Shown: piece by piece, positions 26,820 through 36,021 of the stretch
Numbering within the stretch: the first letter of the stretch is position 1
How the letters are laid out: each line of letters starts with the position of its first letter
From: Candidatus Anammoxibacter sp.
GTDB lineage: Bacteria; Planctomycetota; Brocadiia; Brocadiales; Anammoxibacteraceae
DNA: 61,725 nucleotides
Assembly: GCA_021777105.1 (NCBI GenBank)
Contig: JAIQZQ010000071.1
Span: forward strand, 1-61,725
Direction of reading: 5' to 3'
Translations under genes and position numbers: made by a program
Notes under the pieces: model-generated
The model's input: only the letters and a program-made list of their open reading frames with translations
Told to the model about the DNA's origin: nothing
Database searches by the model: none

Positions 26820-27956
26820 ATGAAAGACGAAATTAATACAAAATTATTATATAAGATTGCAGTTTTTATGTTTTCTCCTGCTAATTTTATTTTAACAACT
26901 TTAGCAAGGCGCAACTACTATGTAAATTCTGTTTTACATATATCGTTTATGGTTCATGTGCCGTATTACACGGTAAATATATTAAGAAGGCATGGGGTAA
27001 AAGCGGATTATATGGCGATAGGGGCAAAGAGCCCTGTGTGGAACAGTTGCGACTATCATGTAATCTTCTCAAAAAACAGTTTTGTTAGAGCCTTTCAGGA
27101 ATTTGTATGGTTTTGGGGAGTTGTGGCAAGGTATGAAATAGTGCATTCTCATTTCGCGATAATGCTGACGGACTCCGGGTGGGAACTCCCTTTGCTGAAA
27201 AAAATGAACAGAAAAATCGTTGTTCATTATCGAGGGTGCCATATACGCGGCAGGGAAAGGAACATGCGGCTTCACCATGACAACGATTATAACATTTGCC
27301 ATGAATGCGACTACAACGGGCAATCATGCGCCGGCGACTCGGTGGTCCGTCAACGAAATCTTGGCGAAAAGTTTAAGGATTTGTGTTTTGCCACTACACC
27401 TGATTTACTGGATTTTGCGCCGGACGCTATCCTGTTGCCACTTTTTGCCCCTGAAATACGGAGCGCAAACTCAGCCGCCAATAATGGAAACGGCAAAGTC
27501 ACGGTAGCGCATGTAACCGCGCATCCCGGCATTGAGGGAACAAACCGTATTAAAGAGGCAATTGAGAGTCTGGTTAAACAGGGCTACAACATAGAGTTTA
27601 AATTTCTCCATTTTGCGCATCATGACGAAGTGTTAAAGACTTTTGCCTCAGCCGACCTGGCAATCGGAAAGATGAAAATGGGGTATTACGCAAATGCTCA
27701 GATTGAGAGTATGAGCTTGGGAATACCCACAATTACATATGTCAGGCCGGAGTTTATGACCAGCGAACTTCAAAATTCCGGCTTCATATTTACGGACCTT
27801 AAAAATCTCGAAAAAACCATTAAATATTATCTCGACAATAGAGACGCCCTTCAGGCAAAAAGAACTATTGCGCGCGAATCTATTTTGAAAATACATAATA
27901 ATGAAGAGATAGCTAAACAATTAGTTAATTATTACGAGAGGTTAAGAAACTCATAA
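26820..27956 (+). CDS. Glycosyltransferase (GT-B like) with a four-cysteine insert
   Basis: About 378 aa. The C-terminal domain looks like a GT4-type nucleotide-sugar binding domain (VTVAHVTAHPGIEG, FLHFAHHDEVLKTFASADLAIG, QIESMSLGIPTITYV). In the middle is C-x19-C-x2-C-x6-C after 'VVHYRGCHIRG', a probable zinc site. The same insert occurs in the protein at 31694-32839. ATG 26820 (MKDEINTK) is chosen; the frame is open from 26784. It follows a methyltransferase gene and precedes a cytidylyltransferase gene in the operon. Acceptor and donor unknown. Confidence 0.8.
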   Translation: MKDEINTKLLYKIAVFMFSPANFILTTLARRNYYVNSVLHISFMVHVPYYTVNILRRHGVKADYMAIGAKSPVWNSCDYHVIFSKNSFVRAFQEFVWFWGVVARYEIVHSHFAIMLTDSGWELPLLKKMNRKIVVHYRGCHIRGRERNMRLHHDNDYNICHECDYNGQSCAGDSVVRQRNLGEKFKDLCFATTPDLLDFAPDAILLPLFAPEIRSANSAANNGNGKVTVAHVTAHPGIEGTNRIKEAIESLVKQGYNIEFKFLHFAHHDEVLKTFASADLAIGKMKMGYYANAQIESMSLGIPTITYVRPEFMTSELQNSGFIFTDLKNLEKTIKYYLDNRDALQAKRTIARESILKIHNNEEIAKQLVNYYERLRNS

Positions 27957-27990
27957 AATCTAAAATCTTATAACATTAACAGGTTCTATA

Positions 27991-28767
27991 TTGAAATATG
28001 ATCAAGTAAAAGAAGTGTTGGCTATTATACCTGCAAGAGAAGGATCAAAAGGTGTTTATAAAAAGAACATTACGGAATTGAATGGGAAACCGCTTATTGC
28101 CTACTCCATTATTCCGGCGCTGTTATGTAAAGGTATTTCAAGGGTTGTTGTGTCAACTGATAGTGAAGAGATAGCCGCCATAGCGCGTCAATTTGGAGCT
28201 GACGTTCCTTTTCTCAGGCCTTCCAGGCTTGGGGGGGATAAAGCCAAGTTAACAGATGTTATTTTTGACACATTAGACAAACTTTATGAGTTGGAGGGTT
28301 ATGAGCCTGATGCATATATGCTTATAATGCCTTGTTATCCATTTAAAACCAAGGAAGATCTTTTACGAATGGTTGAGACAATGAATATTGAGGGGGCTAT
28401 ATCATGCTCTATTTCTAGTTTCTTAAATGATAAATTGCCTGGATGGTTAATGGTTGAGGAAGGAAAGTTGGTTGCGCCAAAGATAGATTTAAATGGTAGT
28501 GAAAAATTGGGGCCTATTTTATACGATTCAGGCAATTTCACACTTGTAAGAAGCGTGCCTTGGAAAAAAGTGCATAGTAAAGCAAATAAATATATAGAAT
28601 TTGCGCGAATAAGAAACAAATATTTATCATCTTTACGGTTCGCAAATAAATTAACGTGTGTTGTGTCTAATATAGAATATAACGAATTTTGTTTTTTTGA
28701 AATAGATGAAAAACACGATCTGGCTGTTGCCAGAAAGATTTTTGAAAAAGGGATGTTTAATGCGTAA
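27991..28767 (+). CDS. Acylneuraminate cytidylyltransferase (CMP-nonulosonate synthetase)
   Basis: A 258-aa enzyme that would activate a nonulosonate with CTP. The nucleotide-binding signature IPAREGSKGVYKKNI is at residues about 12-26, followed by LNGKPLIAYSI, VVVSTDSEEIA and RPSRLGGDKA. It resembles NeuA/PseF. TTG at 27991 is the only start close to the conserved N-terminus. It fits the NeuB-like synthase at 3812, although the two are 22 kb apart. The next gene overlaps it and encodes a divergent relative. Confidence 0.85.
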   Translation: MKYDQVKEVLAIIPAREGSKGVYKKNITELNGKPLIAYSIIPALLCKGISRVVVSTDSEEIAAIARQFGADVPFLRPSRLGGDKAKLTDVIFDTLDKLYELEGYEPDAYMLIMPCYPFKTKEDLLRMVETMNIEGAISCSISSFLNDKLPGWLMVEEGKLVAPKIDLNGSEKLGPILYDSGNFTLVRSVPWKKVHSKANKYIEFARIRNKYLSSLRFANKLTCVVSNIEYNEFCFFEIDEKHDLAVARKIFEKGMFNA

Positions 28768-29551
28768 ACAAATAGCATTAATAATTCCTATGTTCCCCTT
28801 GCATCAGAATAAAACCGAATTGTCGGCTTTCGATGGATTAAAGATGTCTATGGTAGATAGGTTAATTTCGAATATTAAAAAAACAGGATCTTACGATTTC
28901 TCGGTATCATTCTTATTTCTAGAGGAACAAGGCGACATTCAAAAAGACTTATTAAATGATTATGAAATGTATAAAATATTAAAAATCAAACAACGAAAAT
29001 GCCAAAATGTTCCTTTGCCTCCAGTAAATGGATATATTTCAGATATTTGCGTTTCATTGAAAGAGATGGGGCATAAAAAAGACACATTGATAGTAATAAC
29101 TAGCCCATATTGTTTTTTTTCGAATGAAAAAGAATTCGATGATATTTTGAAAACGGCACAGTCGGGTGTGGAAATATTGCCTTTAGTTACATGCCAACAT
29201 GTGGAGCTCCATCCTGTATTGCTAAGAGAGGGTGTTTTTGACAATGAAAGAAAATTTTATCAAAAATACCCTATTAATTTCAAAAATTTTTGGATATATG
29301 ATGATAAATATTTTTGTACTGTAAGCGCAAAAGACGGCAAGCAGCTTTATCGTAGACAGGATTATCCCGATGTATACGAATTGAATTATGGGTTAATTGT
29401 AGGCGAGCTAAATCAGATCATTAATTTGCAAACCATACTTGAAAAAGAGTCAGATCATATCTATTTTTGTAAAAATACTATAATGTTATGTAACAGCATT
29501 GATCTTATACACGCTGAAGTTCTTCGAGAACAATCCTTAGAATCCATATAA
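28760..29551 (+). CDS. Divergent cytidylyltransferase-like protein lacking the P-loop-like signature
   Basis: 263 aa starting at ATG 28760, overlapping the previous gene by 8 nt. It begins KQIALIIPMFPL but lacks the AREGSKG..KN nucleotide motif. It still keeps later marks of the family: SMVDRLISNI, 'VEILPLVTCQHVELHPVLL' and LYRRQDYPDVYELNYG, which resembles the RRQDLP..Y.N substrate end of CMP-sugar synthetases. It may be an inactive partner subunit or use another nucleotide. Confidence in the fold is moderate, in function low. Confidence 0.6.
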   Translation: MRKQIALIIPMFPLHQNKTELSAFDGLKMSMVDRLISNIKKTGSYDFSVSFLFLEEQGDIQKDLLNDYEMYKILKIKQRKCQNVPLPPVNGYISDICVSLKEMGHKKDTLIVITSPYCFFSNEKEFDDILKTAQSGVEILPLVTCQHVELHPVLLREGVFDNERKFYQKYPINFKNFWIYDDKYFCTVSAKDGKQLYRRQDYPDVYELNYGLIVGELNQIINLQTILEKESDHIYFCKNTIMLCNSIDLIHAEVLREQSLESI

Positions 29552-29555
29552 GTAT

Positions 29556-30449
29556 ATGAAAAATTGTCTAATAACAGGCGTATCAGGTTTGATTGGTTCT
29601 AACCTTGTCTCTTCTATTTCAAACGGTTGGAATCTTTATGGGATTTCCAGACGAAAGCCTAAAACCCCTGCGAATGTGGTTAACCATATATCCATAGATT
29701 TCTCAAAAGAGTGGGATGTTTCATTGTTACCGGAACAGGTTAACGCGGTAATACACCTGGCTCAGTCGGAGTATTTCCGCGACTTCCCTGAACGCGCGCA
29801 TGAGACATTTAAAACCAATGTTGAGAGCGTTGTTAAATTACTGGAATATGCTCGTCAACATAACGCAAAAACATTTATTTTAGCTTCTTCAGGAGGAATT
29901 TACGGATATGGAGATAAAGAATTCTCTGAAAAGGAACCAATAACCTCAAAAGGAGATTTGAGCTTTTATTTAGGAACAAAATTATGTTCTGAAATTATTG
30001 CTGAAAATTACACCCAGTATATGAATATTATTATTTTGCGATTCTTCTTTGTGTATGGCCCGGGGCAAAACAAAACAATGCTGATTCCCAGATTAATCGG
30101 TTCTGTTTTAAATAACCGGCCTATTGCCCTTGATGGCGAAGATGGGATTCGCATTAACCCAACATATGTGTCTGATGCCGTTGACGCTATTTGTAGATCG
30201 TTATTATTATGTAAAAGTCAAAAGATAAACATAGGCGGGCCTGAAGTTTTAAGTTTAAAGGAAATAGGTAAAACCATAGGCTCTTTACTTAAAAAAAAAC
30301 CATGTTTTTCCATAAACGACGAGATTGAACCGCGTAACCTGATTGGAGATATACAAAAAATGTCAAAACGTTTAAATGCCCCGATTATAAATCTTAATGA
30401 AGGCATACGGCGCACAATTAATAAGATATCTAACCGGGAGATTATATAG
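29556..30449 (+). CDS. NAD-dependent epimerase/dehydratase (extended SDR)
   Basis: A 297-aa nucleotide-sugar epimerase or dehydratase. The Rossmann motif GVSGLIGS is at residues 8-15. The catalytic YxxxK is in YLGTKLCSE, preceded by 'FILASSGGIYGYG' with the active-site serine. It begins 4 nt after the previous stop and overlaps the next GTG by 1 nt, so it is translated within the operon. It probably shapes the sugar that is later activated or transferred. Confidence 0.88.
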   Translation: MKNCLITGVSGLIGSNLVSSISNGWNLYGISRRKPKTPANVVNHISIDFSKEWDVSLLPEQVNAVIHLAQSEYFRDFPERAHETFKTNVESVVKLLEYARQHNAKTFILASSGGIYGYGDKEFSEKEPITSKGDLSFYLGTKLCSEIIAENYTQYMNIIILRFFFVYGPGQNKTMLIPRLIGSVLNNRPIALDGEDGIRINPTYVSDAVDAICRSLLLCKSQKINIGGPEVLSLKEIGKTIGSLLKKKPCFSINDEIEPRNLIGDIQKMSKRLNAPIINLNEGIRRTINKISNREII

Positions 30450-31336
30450 TGAGCCAAACAGCGAAAAGTTTTGAAGATAAGTGGAGCAAAAATAAAGCTG
30501 CGTTTCTTGATGTAACTATTAAAGAGGGCTCTGAAATATTTAATTGGATATTAAACAGAAATGGTTTTAACAAAACAGAGGAATTTAAGGATTTTCTTAA
30601 AGATAAAAAACGCATACTTGACGCCGGCTGCGGGAATGGCCGTGTAACAAGATTATTTCAATTATACACTTCGGATACTAACGCGGAGATTGTCGGGATT
30701 GATCTGACGGCTTCGGAAGTGGCAAGAGATAACATGTCAACTCTAAAAAACGTTTCTGTTTTTAAAAGAGATTTGCTTGACGACCTTAGTGATCTCGGAA
30801 AATTTAACTTTATATATTGCCAGGAAGTTTTACATCATGTTAAGAAACCGTTCAATGCATTTCAGAATTTATGCAAATCATTAACGTCTTGCGGGGAAAT
30901 TGCTATATACGTCTATAAAAAGAAAGCTCCTATCCGCGAACATGCGGATGAATTTATTCGAAACAGGATATCATCCCTTTCATATGACGATGCGATAAAG
31001 ACATGCAATCAGATTACAGAATTAGGAAAACAGCTATCTAAATGCAATGCAACTATTAACATTCCAAAAATTGATATCTTAGAGATTCCCGAAGGTGAAT
31101 ATTCGATTCAAAGGTTTGTATATCATTTTTTTCTAAAATGTTTTTGGAATAATGAGATCACATTTGATGAAAACGCGCTTATAAATTATGACTGGTACCA
31201 TCCTCAGATAGCGACAAAACATACTATAGAAGAGGCGCGAAGCTGGTTTGATAAAGCGGGATTAAAAATTGTCCATGAATGTGTTGATTTTTATGGCATT
31301 ACTATACGTGGAGTTCTAAAAACAAAAGCAGATTAA
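30449..31336 (+). CDS. Class I SAM-dependent methyltransferase
   Basis: 295 aa. The SAM motif ILDAGCGNGRVTRLF is near residue 54, then EIVGIDLTASEV and FIYCQEVLHHVKKP. The start is GTG at 30449, overlapping the epimerase stop by one base. The C-terminal half ('YDWYHPQIATKHTIEEARSWF') resembles family members that methylate sugars. It closes the packed operon; an intergenic repeat block follows. Confidence 0.85.
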   Translation: MSQTAKSFEDKWSKNKAAFLDVTIKEGSEIFNWILNRNGFNKTEEFKDFLKDKKRILDAGCGNGRVTRLFQLYTSDTNAEIVGIDLTASEVARDNMSTLKNVSVFKRDLLDDLSDLGKFNFIYCQEVLHHVKKPFNAFQNLCKSLTSCGEIAIYVYKKKAPIREHADEFIRNRISSLSYDDAIKTCNQITELGKQLSKCNATINIPKIDILEIPEGEYSIQRFVYHFFLKCFWNNEITFDENALINYDWYHPQIATKHTIEEARSWFDKAGLKIVHECVDFYGITIRGVLKTKAD

Positions 31337-31693
31337 TCACAGACATCACAGATTTAAAAGCAAAAGCAATCAACCACATATTTTCAGTTGCCTACACGAA
31401 TTCCCTGCTCGTTACAAGGCTCTGCCTTGTAATGCGCTGTTTCATGAGGCTCAGCCTCATATTGCCGGCGGTATTAGTTGATCATAACGAAAGAGAAGCT
31501 AAGCCTTGCATTTAACAAAATTCCAGTACTCCAGTACTTAAACACGCGCAGCCCATTGCGCTTCTACTTCAAAATTCCAGTACTCCAACTTGAGCCGTCT
31601 CTTGAGTGTTGTACTCCATCTCTCCATCGCATTCTCGCGCTGATTAAGAGCTGGATTGGTGAATAAAAACATTTTGATCATAAAAAAACTTTA
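31337..31693. repeat. Repeat-rich gap, no gene
   Basis: It begins with downstream-oriented words ('ttaatcacagacatcacagattt', 'accacatattttcag'). GTTACAAGGC-TCT-GCCTTGTAAT follows at 31411-31433, then ATGAGGCTCAGCCTCAT at 31444-31460 and 'attccagtactccagtac' words. A 62-codon open frame at 31478 is made of these words and has no gene-like features. Confidence 0.75.
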
Positions 31694-32839
31694 ATGAATC
31701 CAAAACCGCCATTACGTGTTTTACACCTTCCTCTTATTGTAATGAACCAGGGATACGTTTATTGCCAAACTTTGAAAAACTTGGGGCATAAGGCGGATTA
31801 TCTGTTGTATGACATTCCCGCGGAAGACGCTTCATTGCATGATATTTGCGATATAAACCTTGAGCTTACCAATAAAGGTTATTGGGAGAGGTTTAAGACG
31901 GTTAAACGGTTTGTTACTGAAAGTCTGGATAAATACGATATCTACCACTTTCATTCAGCCAGGACGTTTATACCGTTTATGGCTTATTCCAGGTGGAGCT
32001 TTTTGCCTAATTGGCTGGGGCGGTATTTTGACTTTTTGGACATGCTTGATCTGCCTTACCTGAAAAGCAAGGGAAAGAAGATCGTGTTTCAGTTTTGGGG
32101 TTGCGATATTCGCAGTCCGGCATATGAGAAGCAATATCCGGAAGCCATGTGTTTTGTTTGCGATCCTGAAATACAAAGGATTCATTGCGATAAAAAACTT
32201 AAGGCTAAAATACTCCACTTTATTAGAAAATATGGAGACGCCACATTGGCCACCGGCGACCTTGTCGCATGTTATAACGACTTTCAATGGGTGCGCAATG
32301 CCATTGACACTTCGTACTGGAAACCGGTTGATTATGAAATGATACCGGAAAAGTTCCGTTTAAAACAGGACGGGGCCGTCAAGATATACCACTCCTTTTC
32401 AAAGTCCGACCTTCGCGGCGATATAAAAGGGACCAAGGCGGTGATGCAGGCGATAGAAGAGCTTAAAAAAGAGGGACATAATGCAGAACTAATGTTTTTT
32501 AATTATGTGCCGCATGACGATATTCGCTATTACCAGACTCAGGCCGATATTGTAGTGGATCAGCTTAAAGCCGGCATTTACGGTAACACCGGGGTTGAGT
32601 GCCTTTCAATGGGCAAACCGACAATATGCTATTTTCGCGAAGAGGTTGATAAAATGATGACGCCCGCGTGCCCTGTTGTCAGGGCAAATACAACAACCGT
32701 TAAGGAAGAGCTTCGCCGGTTGATTGTTGATGAACAATATAGAATAAATGTTGGAGAACAGAGCAGGCAATATGCGGTTAAACATCATGATGTTAATGTT
32801 GTGGGGAGGAAGCTTGAGCAGGTTTATTATAGGCTTTAG
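31694..32839 (+). CDS. Glycosyltransferase with a four-cysteine insert
   Basis: 381 aa, GT-B like. The C-terminal half has the GT4-type donor site (AVKIYHSFSKSDLRGDIKGTKAVM, FFNYVPHDDIRYYQTQADIVVDQL, YGNTGVECLSMGKPTICYF). The insert C-x15-C-x2-C-x8-C follows 'VFQFWGCDIRS', parallel to the protein at 26820. The N-terminus 'PLRVLHLPLIVMNQGYVYC' is the first Rossmann strand. Isolated between repeat blocks. Sugar and acceptor unknown. Confidence 0.82.
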   Translation: MNPKPPLRVLHLPLIVMNQGYVYCQTLKNLGHKADYLLYDIPAEDASLHDICDINLELTNKGYWERFKTVKRFVTESLDKYDIYHFHSARTFIPFMAYSRWSFLPNWLGRYFDFLDMLDLPYLKSKGKKIVFQFWGCDIRSPAYEKQYPEAMCFVCDPEIQRIHCDKKLKAKILHFIRKYGDATLATGDLVACYNDFQWVRNAIDTSYWKPVDYEMIPEKFRLKQDGAVKIYHSFSKSDLRGDIKGTKAVMQAIEELKKEGHNAELMFFNYVPHDDIRYYQTQADIVVDQLKAGIYGNTGVECLSMGKPTICYFREEVDKMMTPACPVVRANTTTVKEELRRLIVDEQYRINVGEQSRQYAVKHHDVNVVGRKLEQVYYRL

Positions 32840-32908
32840 ACAAGCAGAAAAATTAAAACCAGAGGACTAGAATTGTATGCATTATATCAATTCAATAGCA
32901 AATTTCAC

Positions 32909-33196
32909 CTAGTTTTGCACTAATCTTATCTCTAAATGACAATCTAAAGCTTCCGCATATTTTTTGATTGTATTAATAGAAGGGGAATGCTTTCCACTAC
33001 TGAGGGATGATTCAAGCCTAGTCACTGAAGGAGACTTAGTTCCCATACGTTCCGCAATTTCGGCTTGACTAAGGCCGGCTTTTTTGCGCGCAATAAGCAT
33101 TTCCCTAAGTAAAATAAACTCCGGCTCTAATGCATCGTATTCCGCTTTTACTTTTGGTTTACTTAGAGCTATTTTTTTTAATTTTTCATGAGTCAT
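32909..33196 (-). CDS. higA: HigA-type antitoxin (XRE HTH)
   Basis: 95 aa with an XRE-family helix-turn-helix (KAGLSQAEIAERMGTKSPSVTRLE). It is the second gene of a minus-strand pair and overlaps the upstream toxin by 11 nt. HigA proteins bind the operator and neutralise HigB. This is one of the few minus-strand units inside the glycan region. Confidence 0.85.
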   Translation of the reverse strand: MTHEKLKKIALSKPKVKAEYDALEPEFILLREMLIARKKAGLSQAEIAERMGTKSPSVTRLESSLSSGKHSPSINTIKKYAEALDCHLEIRLVQN

Positions 33197-33521
33197 TCTT
33201 AATAACCTCTTTCATTCGCTTAATAGCAATATTCAATTCATTTTTTGGTATCTTTTGTGATTTCTTAACAAACATATGAAGCATAATAATTTTTTTACCT
33301 ATTTGAACGCAATAAAAGACACGGGCAATGCCTTCCTTTCCCTTTACACGTAATTCAAATAGTCCTTTATCAAGATGACTTGTATGCGGTTTGCCTAAAT
33401 TGGAACCAAATTCAATCATTAGATCTGTAAGCCTTAAGTATCTCGCCAATAATCCTTCCGGTAGATTTAAAATAGATTGCTTTACTTTTAGGCTGTAATA
33501 TTCAATGTTCCAGTTCATCAA
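33186..33521 (-). CDS. higB: HigB/Gp49-type RelE-superfamily toxin
   Basis: A 111-aa protein of the HigB/Gp49 (DUF891) family, ribosome-dependent mRNA interferases. Seen: LTDLMIEFGSNLGKPHTSHLDKGLFELRVKGKEGIARVFY-type core (YLRLTDLMIEFG, LFELRVKGKEG, ARVFYCVQ) and a lysine-rich end (FVKKSQKIPKNEL). The toxin-first order with an overlapping antitoxin is typical of this type. Confidence 0.87.
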   Translation of the reverse strand: MMNWNIEYYSLKVKQSILNLPEGLLARYLRLTDLMIEFGSNLGKPHTSHLDKGLFELRVKGKEGIARVFYCVQIGKKIIMLHMFVKKSQKIPKNELNIAIKRMKEVIKNDS

Positions 33522-33671
33522 ACAATTGTAACAAATATGTTACTTTTCTAACAAGCGGAAAAATCTTTAATTTTAAAAAGCAAAACCGTTGCGAACAGAT
33601 GAAGCGGATTAAGGCTCTCTGAAATAGCGGTACTAAGGGTCTGCTTAGAAATCAACCAGCATCCGGTATCT

Positions 33672-34865
33672 ATGACTAGAGAAAAACTTTTACAATCAAT
33701 TCACGCCCTTGACAATTGGCGAGCCGTTAATGGCTGGAAAGGTTACGATCCTTTTGGGATAAGGAAAAATATATATGAGCGGTTCGGCAGAGGGCAAAAG
33801 GCATTTGAAATACAACGGACTATTGCAGGGCTTGAAAAAGAGTATTATTTTAACAATCCTGGACTGTTTCATGACCTGTTGAAAGACCGGGGATATCTGG
33901 ACCCAAAGACATTTGCTAATTTTGGAATGGGGTATATTAATCTTTTTAAATTAACTAAAGAGGATAAATATAAGACGATTGCTATTGAATGCGGGGATTG
34001 GCTGATTAATGATGCAAATGAACGCAACATTGCGGCATGGGGCCACCCCTTTGTGTGGCACACCGAGGTAAATAATTACTTTCATAAAAAGAACAATCCT
34101 AACATCTATATCACAAGCCTGGTTGTTCATTTCCTTCTTGACCTTTATGAGTTAACCGGCGATAAAAAATATAACGACAAGGCATGTGAAGGAGTTGAAT
34201 TCCTTGCCGCGTCGCCTTATGACGTAATATCGGATAATGAAATATGTTTTTGGTATATTATAGATTGCAAGGAGTTGCGCATCCATAATGGGAACCTGTT
34301 TGTAGCTTCGGTTCTTTTGCGAACTGAGAAGAAAGATTTTGTTGTGCTTGCTGAAAAGGCGGTTAATTATGCCGTGGCCGATCAAAACAGAGACGGCAGC
34401 TGGTATTATTACGGCCCGCCGCGCGCGGACAATATGAAATTTATTGACAACTATCACAGTGGATTTATTTTAGACGCGCTTTATCAGTGCAATAAAAGCC
34501 TGCAAAGAGATGATGTAAACAACGCTATAAAAACAGGATTGTCACATTACAAAAAGATGTTCAGCGACAAGGGGGAGCCTTTCAGATTGGACGGAGCCCA
34601 ATTCCCTCAGGATATACATGACGCTGCGCAGGGGATAATAACTTTTACATTGCTTAAAGACTTTGAGAATGAAAATATCGAGATAGCCGCTAAGATTGCG
34701 GATTGGGCGATTAGCGAAATGCAGGATAACGACGGTCACTTTTATTACAGGAAGCTTGCTGACAACAAGATTATAAAATTCCCATATATGCGTTGGTCGC
34801 AGGCCCCTATGTTTAAGGCGTTGACAGCCCTGGCGCAAGGGACGATAGCAACAAGTAAAAAGTAA
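33672..34865 (+). CDS. Alpha/alpha-barrel protein of a glycan cluster
   Basis: A 397-aa soluble protein with a repeating helical pattern typical of six-hairpin toroids such as glucuronyl epimerases and unsaturated-uronyl hydrolases (FANFGMGYINLFKLT, DRNIAA-type turns, 'DQNRDGSWYYYGPPRADN', FIDNYHSGFILDALYQ, DGAQFPQDIHDAAQGI, QDNDGHFYYRK). Close relatives in databases are often labelled loosely. No signal peptide, so it works in the cytosol, perhaps on a lipid-linked or nucleotide sugar. The catalytic residues cannot be assigned. Confidence 0.65.
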   Translation: MTREKLLQSIHALDNWRAVNGWKGYDPFGIRKNIYERFGRGQKAFEIQRTIAGLEKEYYFNNPGLFHDLLKDRGYLDPKTFANFGMGYINLFKLTKEDKYKTIAIECGDWLINDANERNIAAWGHPFVWHTEVNNYFHKKNNPNIYITSLVVHFLLDLYELTGDKKYNDKACEGVEFLAASPYDVISDNEICFWYIIDCKELRIHNGNLFVASVLLRTEKKDFVVLAEKAVNYAVADQNRDGSWYYYGPPRADNMKFIDNYHSGFILDALYQCNKSLQRDDVNNAIKTGLSHYKKMFSDKGEPFRLDGAQFPQDIHDAAQGIITFTLLKDFENENIEIAAKIADWAISEMQDNDGHFYYRKLADNKIIKFPYMRWSQAPMFKALTALAQGTIATSKK

Positions 34866-34968
34866 AAAGGCAAAATTAAACAGTGTGGTAAAATATTTTA
34901 AATTTTTTAGTATTCAGACTCTACGCTTAGCGTTTTTATCCAGCATCCAGTATCCAGTATCCAGAAAA

Positions 34969-35970
34969 ATGGTTAGTTTGCCGTCATTATTAAAATTGTT
35001 GCCATGCCGAATCAGGGGCAGGGTAAAGAGGACGATATTAGACTCTGATCTATTTGCGTACTTAAATACAAGATGGATTGCGCATTTAATTGATAATCTT
35101 GAGAGAGGCAATTACAAGCCGAGAGTTGCATATTTGGAGGCGACAAACAAGTGCAACGCAAACTGTTTGATGTGCCCCCGCGAGAAAATGACAAGACCCA
35201 CGGGCGTGATGGATATGGGGTTGTTTAAAAATGTTGTTAATCAACTGGTTGATTTAAATATTGAGGAAATACGGCTGCATAACTTTGGCGAACCCTTGCT
35301 GGATGAAAACATAGCCAAGAAGATTAACTATATTAAAAGCAGGGACCAAAATATTAAACTGAATTTCTATACTAACGCATACAGTCTAAGTGAAGAGTTG
35401 GCGAGAGAATTTGTAAACAGCAAACTGGACAGGATATTCATTAGCATAGACGAGATTGATCCTGATGCGTATTTTAAGATTCGAAAGCTTGATTTAGAAA
35501 CTGTTGAGAAAAATGTTATGCGGTTAATGGATATAAGAAATGAAATGAAGGTGGACAAACCGGAAATATATGTGTGCTTAACACGCGTTGACCAGCCGGA
35601 TAGTAGCGTAAATGCTTTTATTGATAAGTGGCAAACACGGGCCGATATGGTTACCGTGGGCGGGGCTCACGATTGGGCGTCCCAAAAGGACGGGGTTTCA
35701 ATCAACGGCATTAACCGGTTAAAAAAATGGCCCTGTGTCTATTTATGGAATGATTTATATGTTTTATGGGACGGTCGGGCAACTATTTGCTGTGAAGATT
35801 TTGACGGGTTAAATATAGTCGGCGATCTAAATAACGAAACCGTGCTGGATGTGTGGAACTCAGGAAAATTTAAGGCCATTAGAAAACTTATGAAAGAAAA
35901 CAAAAGAAACGGGATTAAGGTTTGCTCCGGGTGTTCGCTCAGGCCGTTATGGTCGTGTTATGATGAGTGA
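34969..35970 (+). CDS. Radical SAM/SPASM domain protein
   Basis: About 333 aa. The cluster motif is CNANCLMC, followed by LHNFGEPLLDE and 'IFISIDEIDPDAY'. C-terminal SPASM cysteines are in WPCVYLW, ATICCEDFD and CSGCSLRPLWSC. The frame is open from GTG 34885, but the first 28 codons there translate the intergenic words 'atccagcatccagtatccag', so I prefer ATG 34969 (MVSLPSLL). Same enzyme class as the protein at 8184. Role in glycan modification is inferred from context. Confidence 0.82.
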   Translation: MVSLPSLLKLLPCRIRGRVKRTILDSDLFAYLNTRWIAHLIDNLERGNYKPRVAYLEATNKCNANCLMCPREKMTRPTGVMDMGLFKNVVNQLVDLNIEEIRLHNFGEPLLDENIAKKINYIKSRDQNIKLNFYTNAYSLSEELAREFVNSKLDRIFISIDEIDPDAYFKIRKLDLETVEKNVMRLMDIRNEMKVDKPEIYVCLTRVDQPDSSVNAFIDKWQTRADMVTVGGAHDWASQKDGVSINGINRLKKWPCVYLWNDLYVLWDGRATICCEDFDGLNIVGDLNNETVLDVWNSGKFKAIRKLMKENKRNGIKVCSGCSLRPLWSCYDE

Positions 35971-36021
35971 TTTTACTGGTTACTGGTTACTGGATTCTTA
36001 ATACTTGATAAAAGCTCGACT

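Noticed and set aside
31478..31666. 62-codon frame before the glycosyltransferase at 31694
   Set aside because: Encoded by the 'attccagtactcc' and 'tactccatctctcc' intergenic words.
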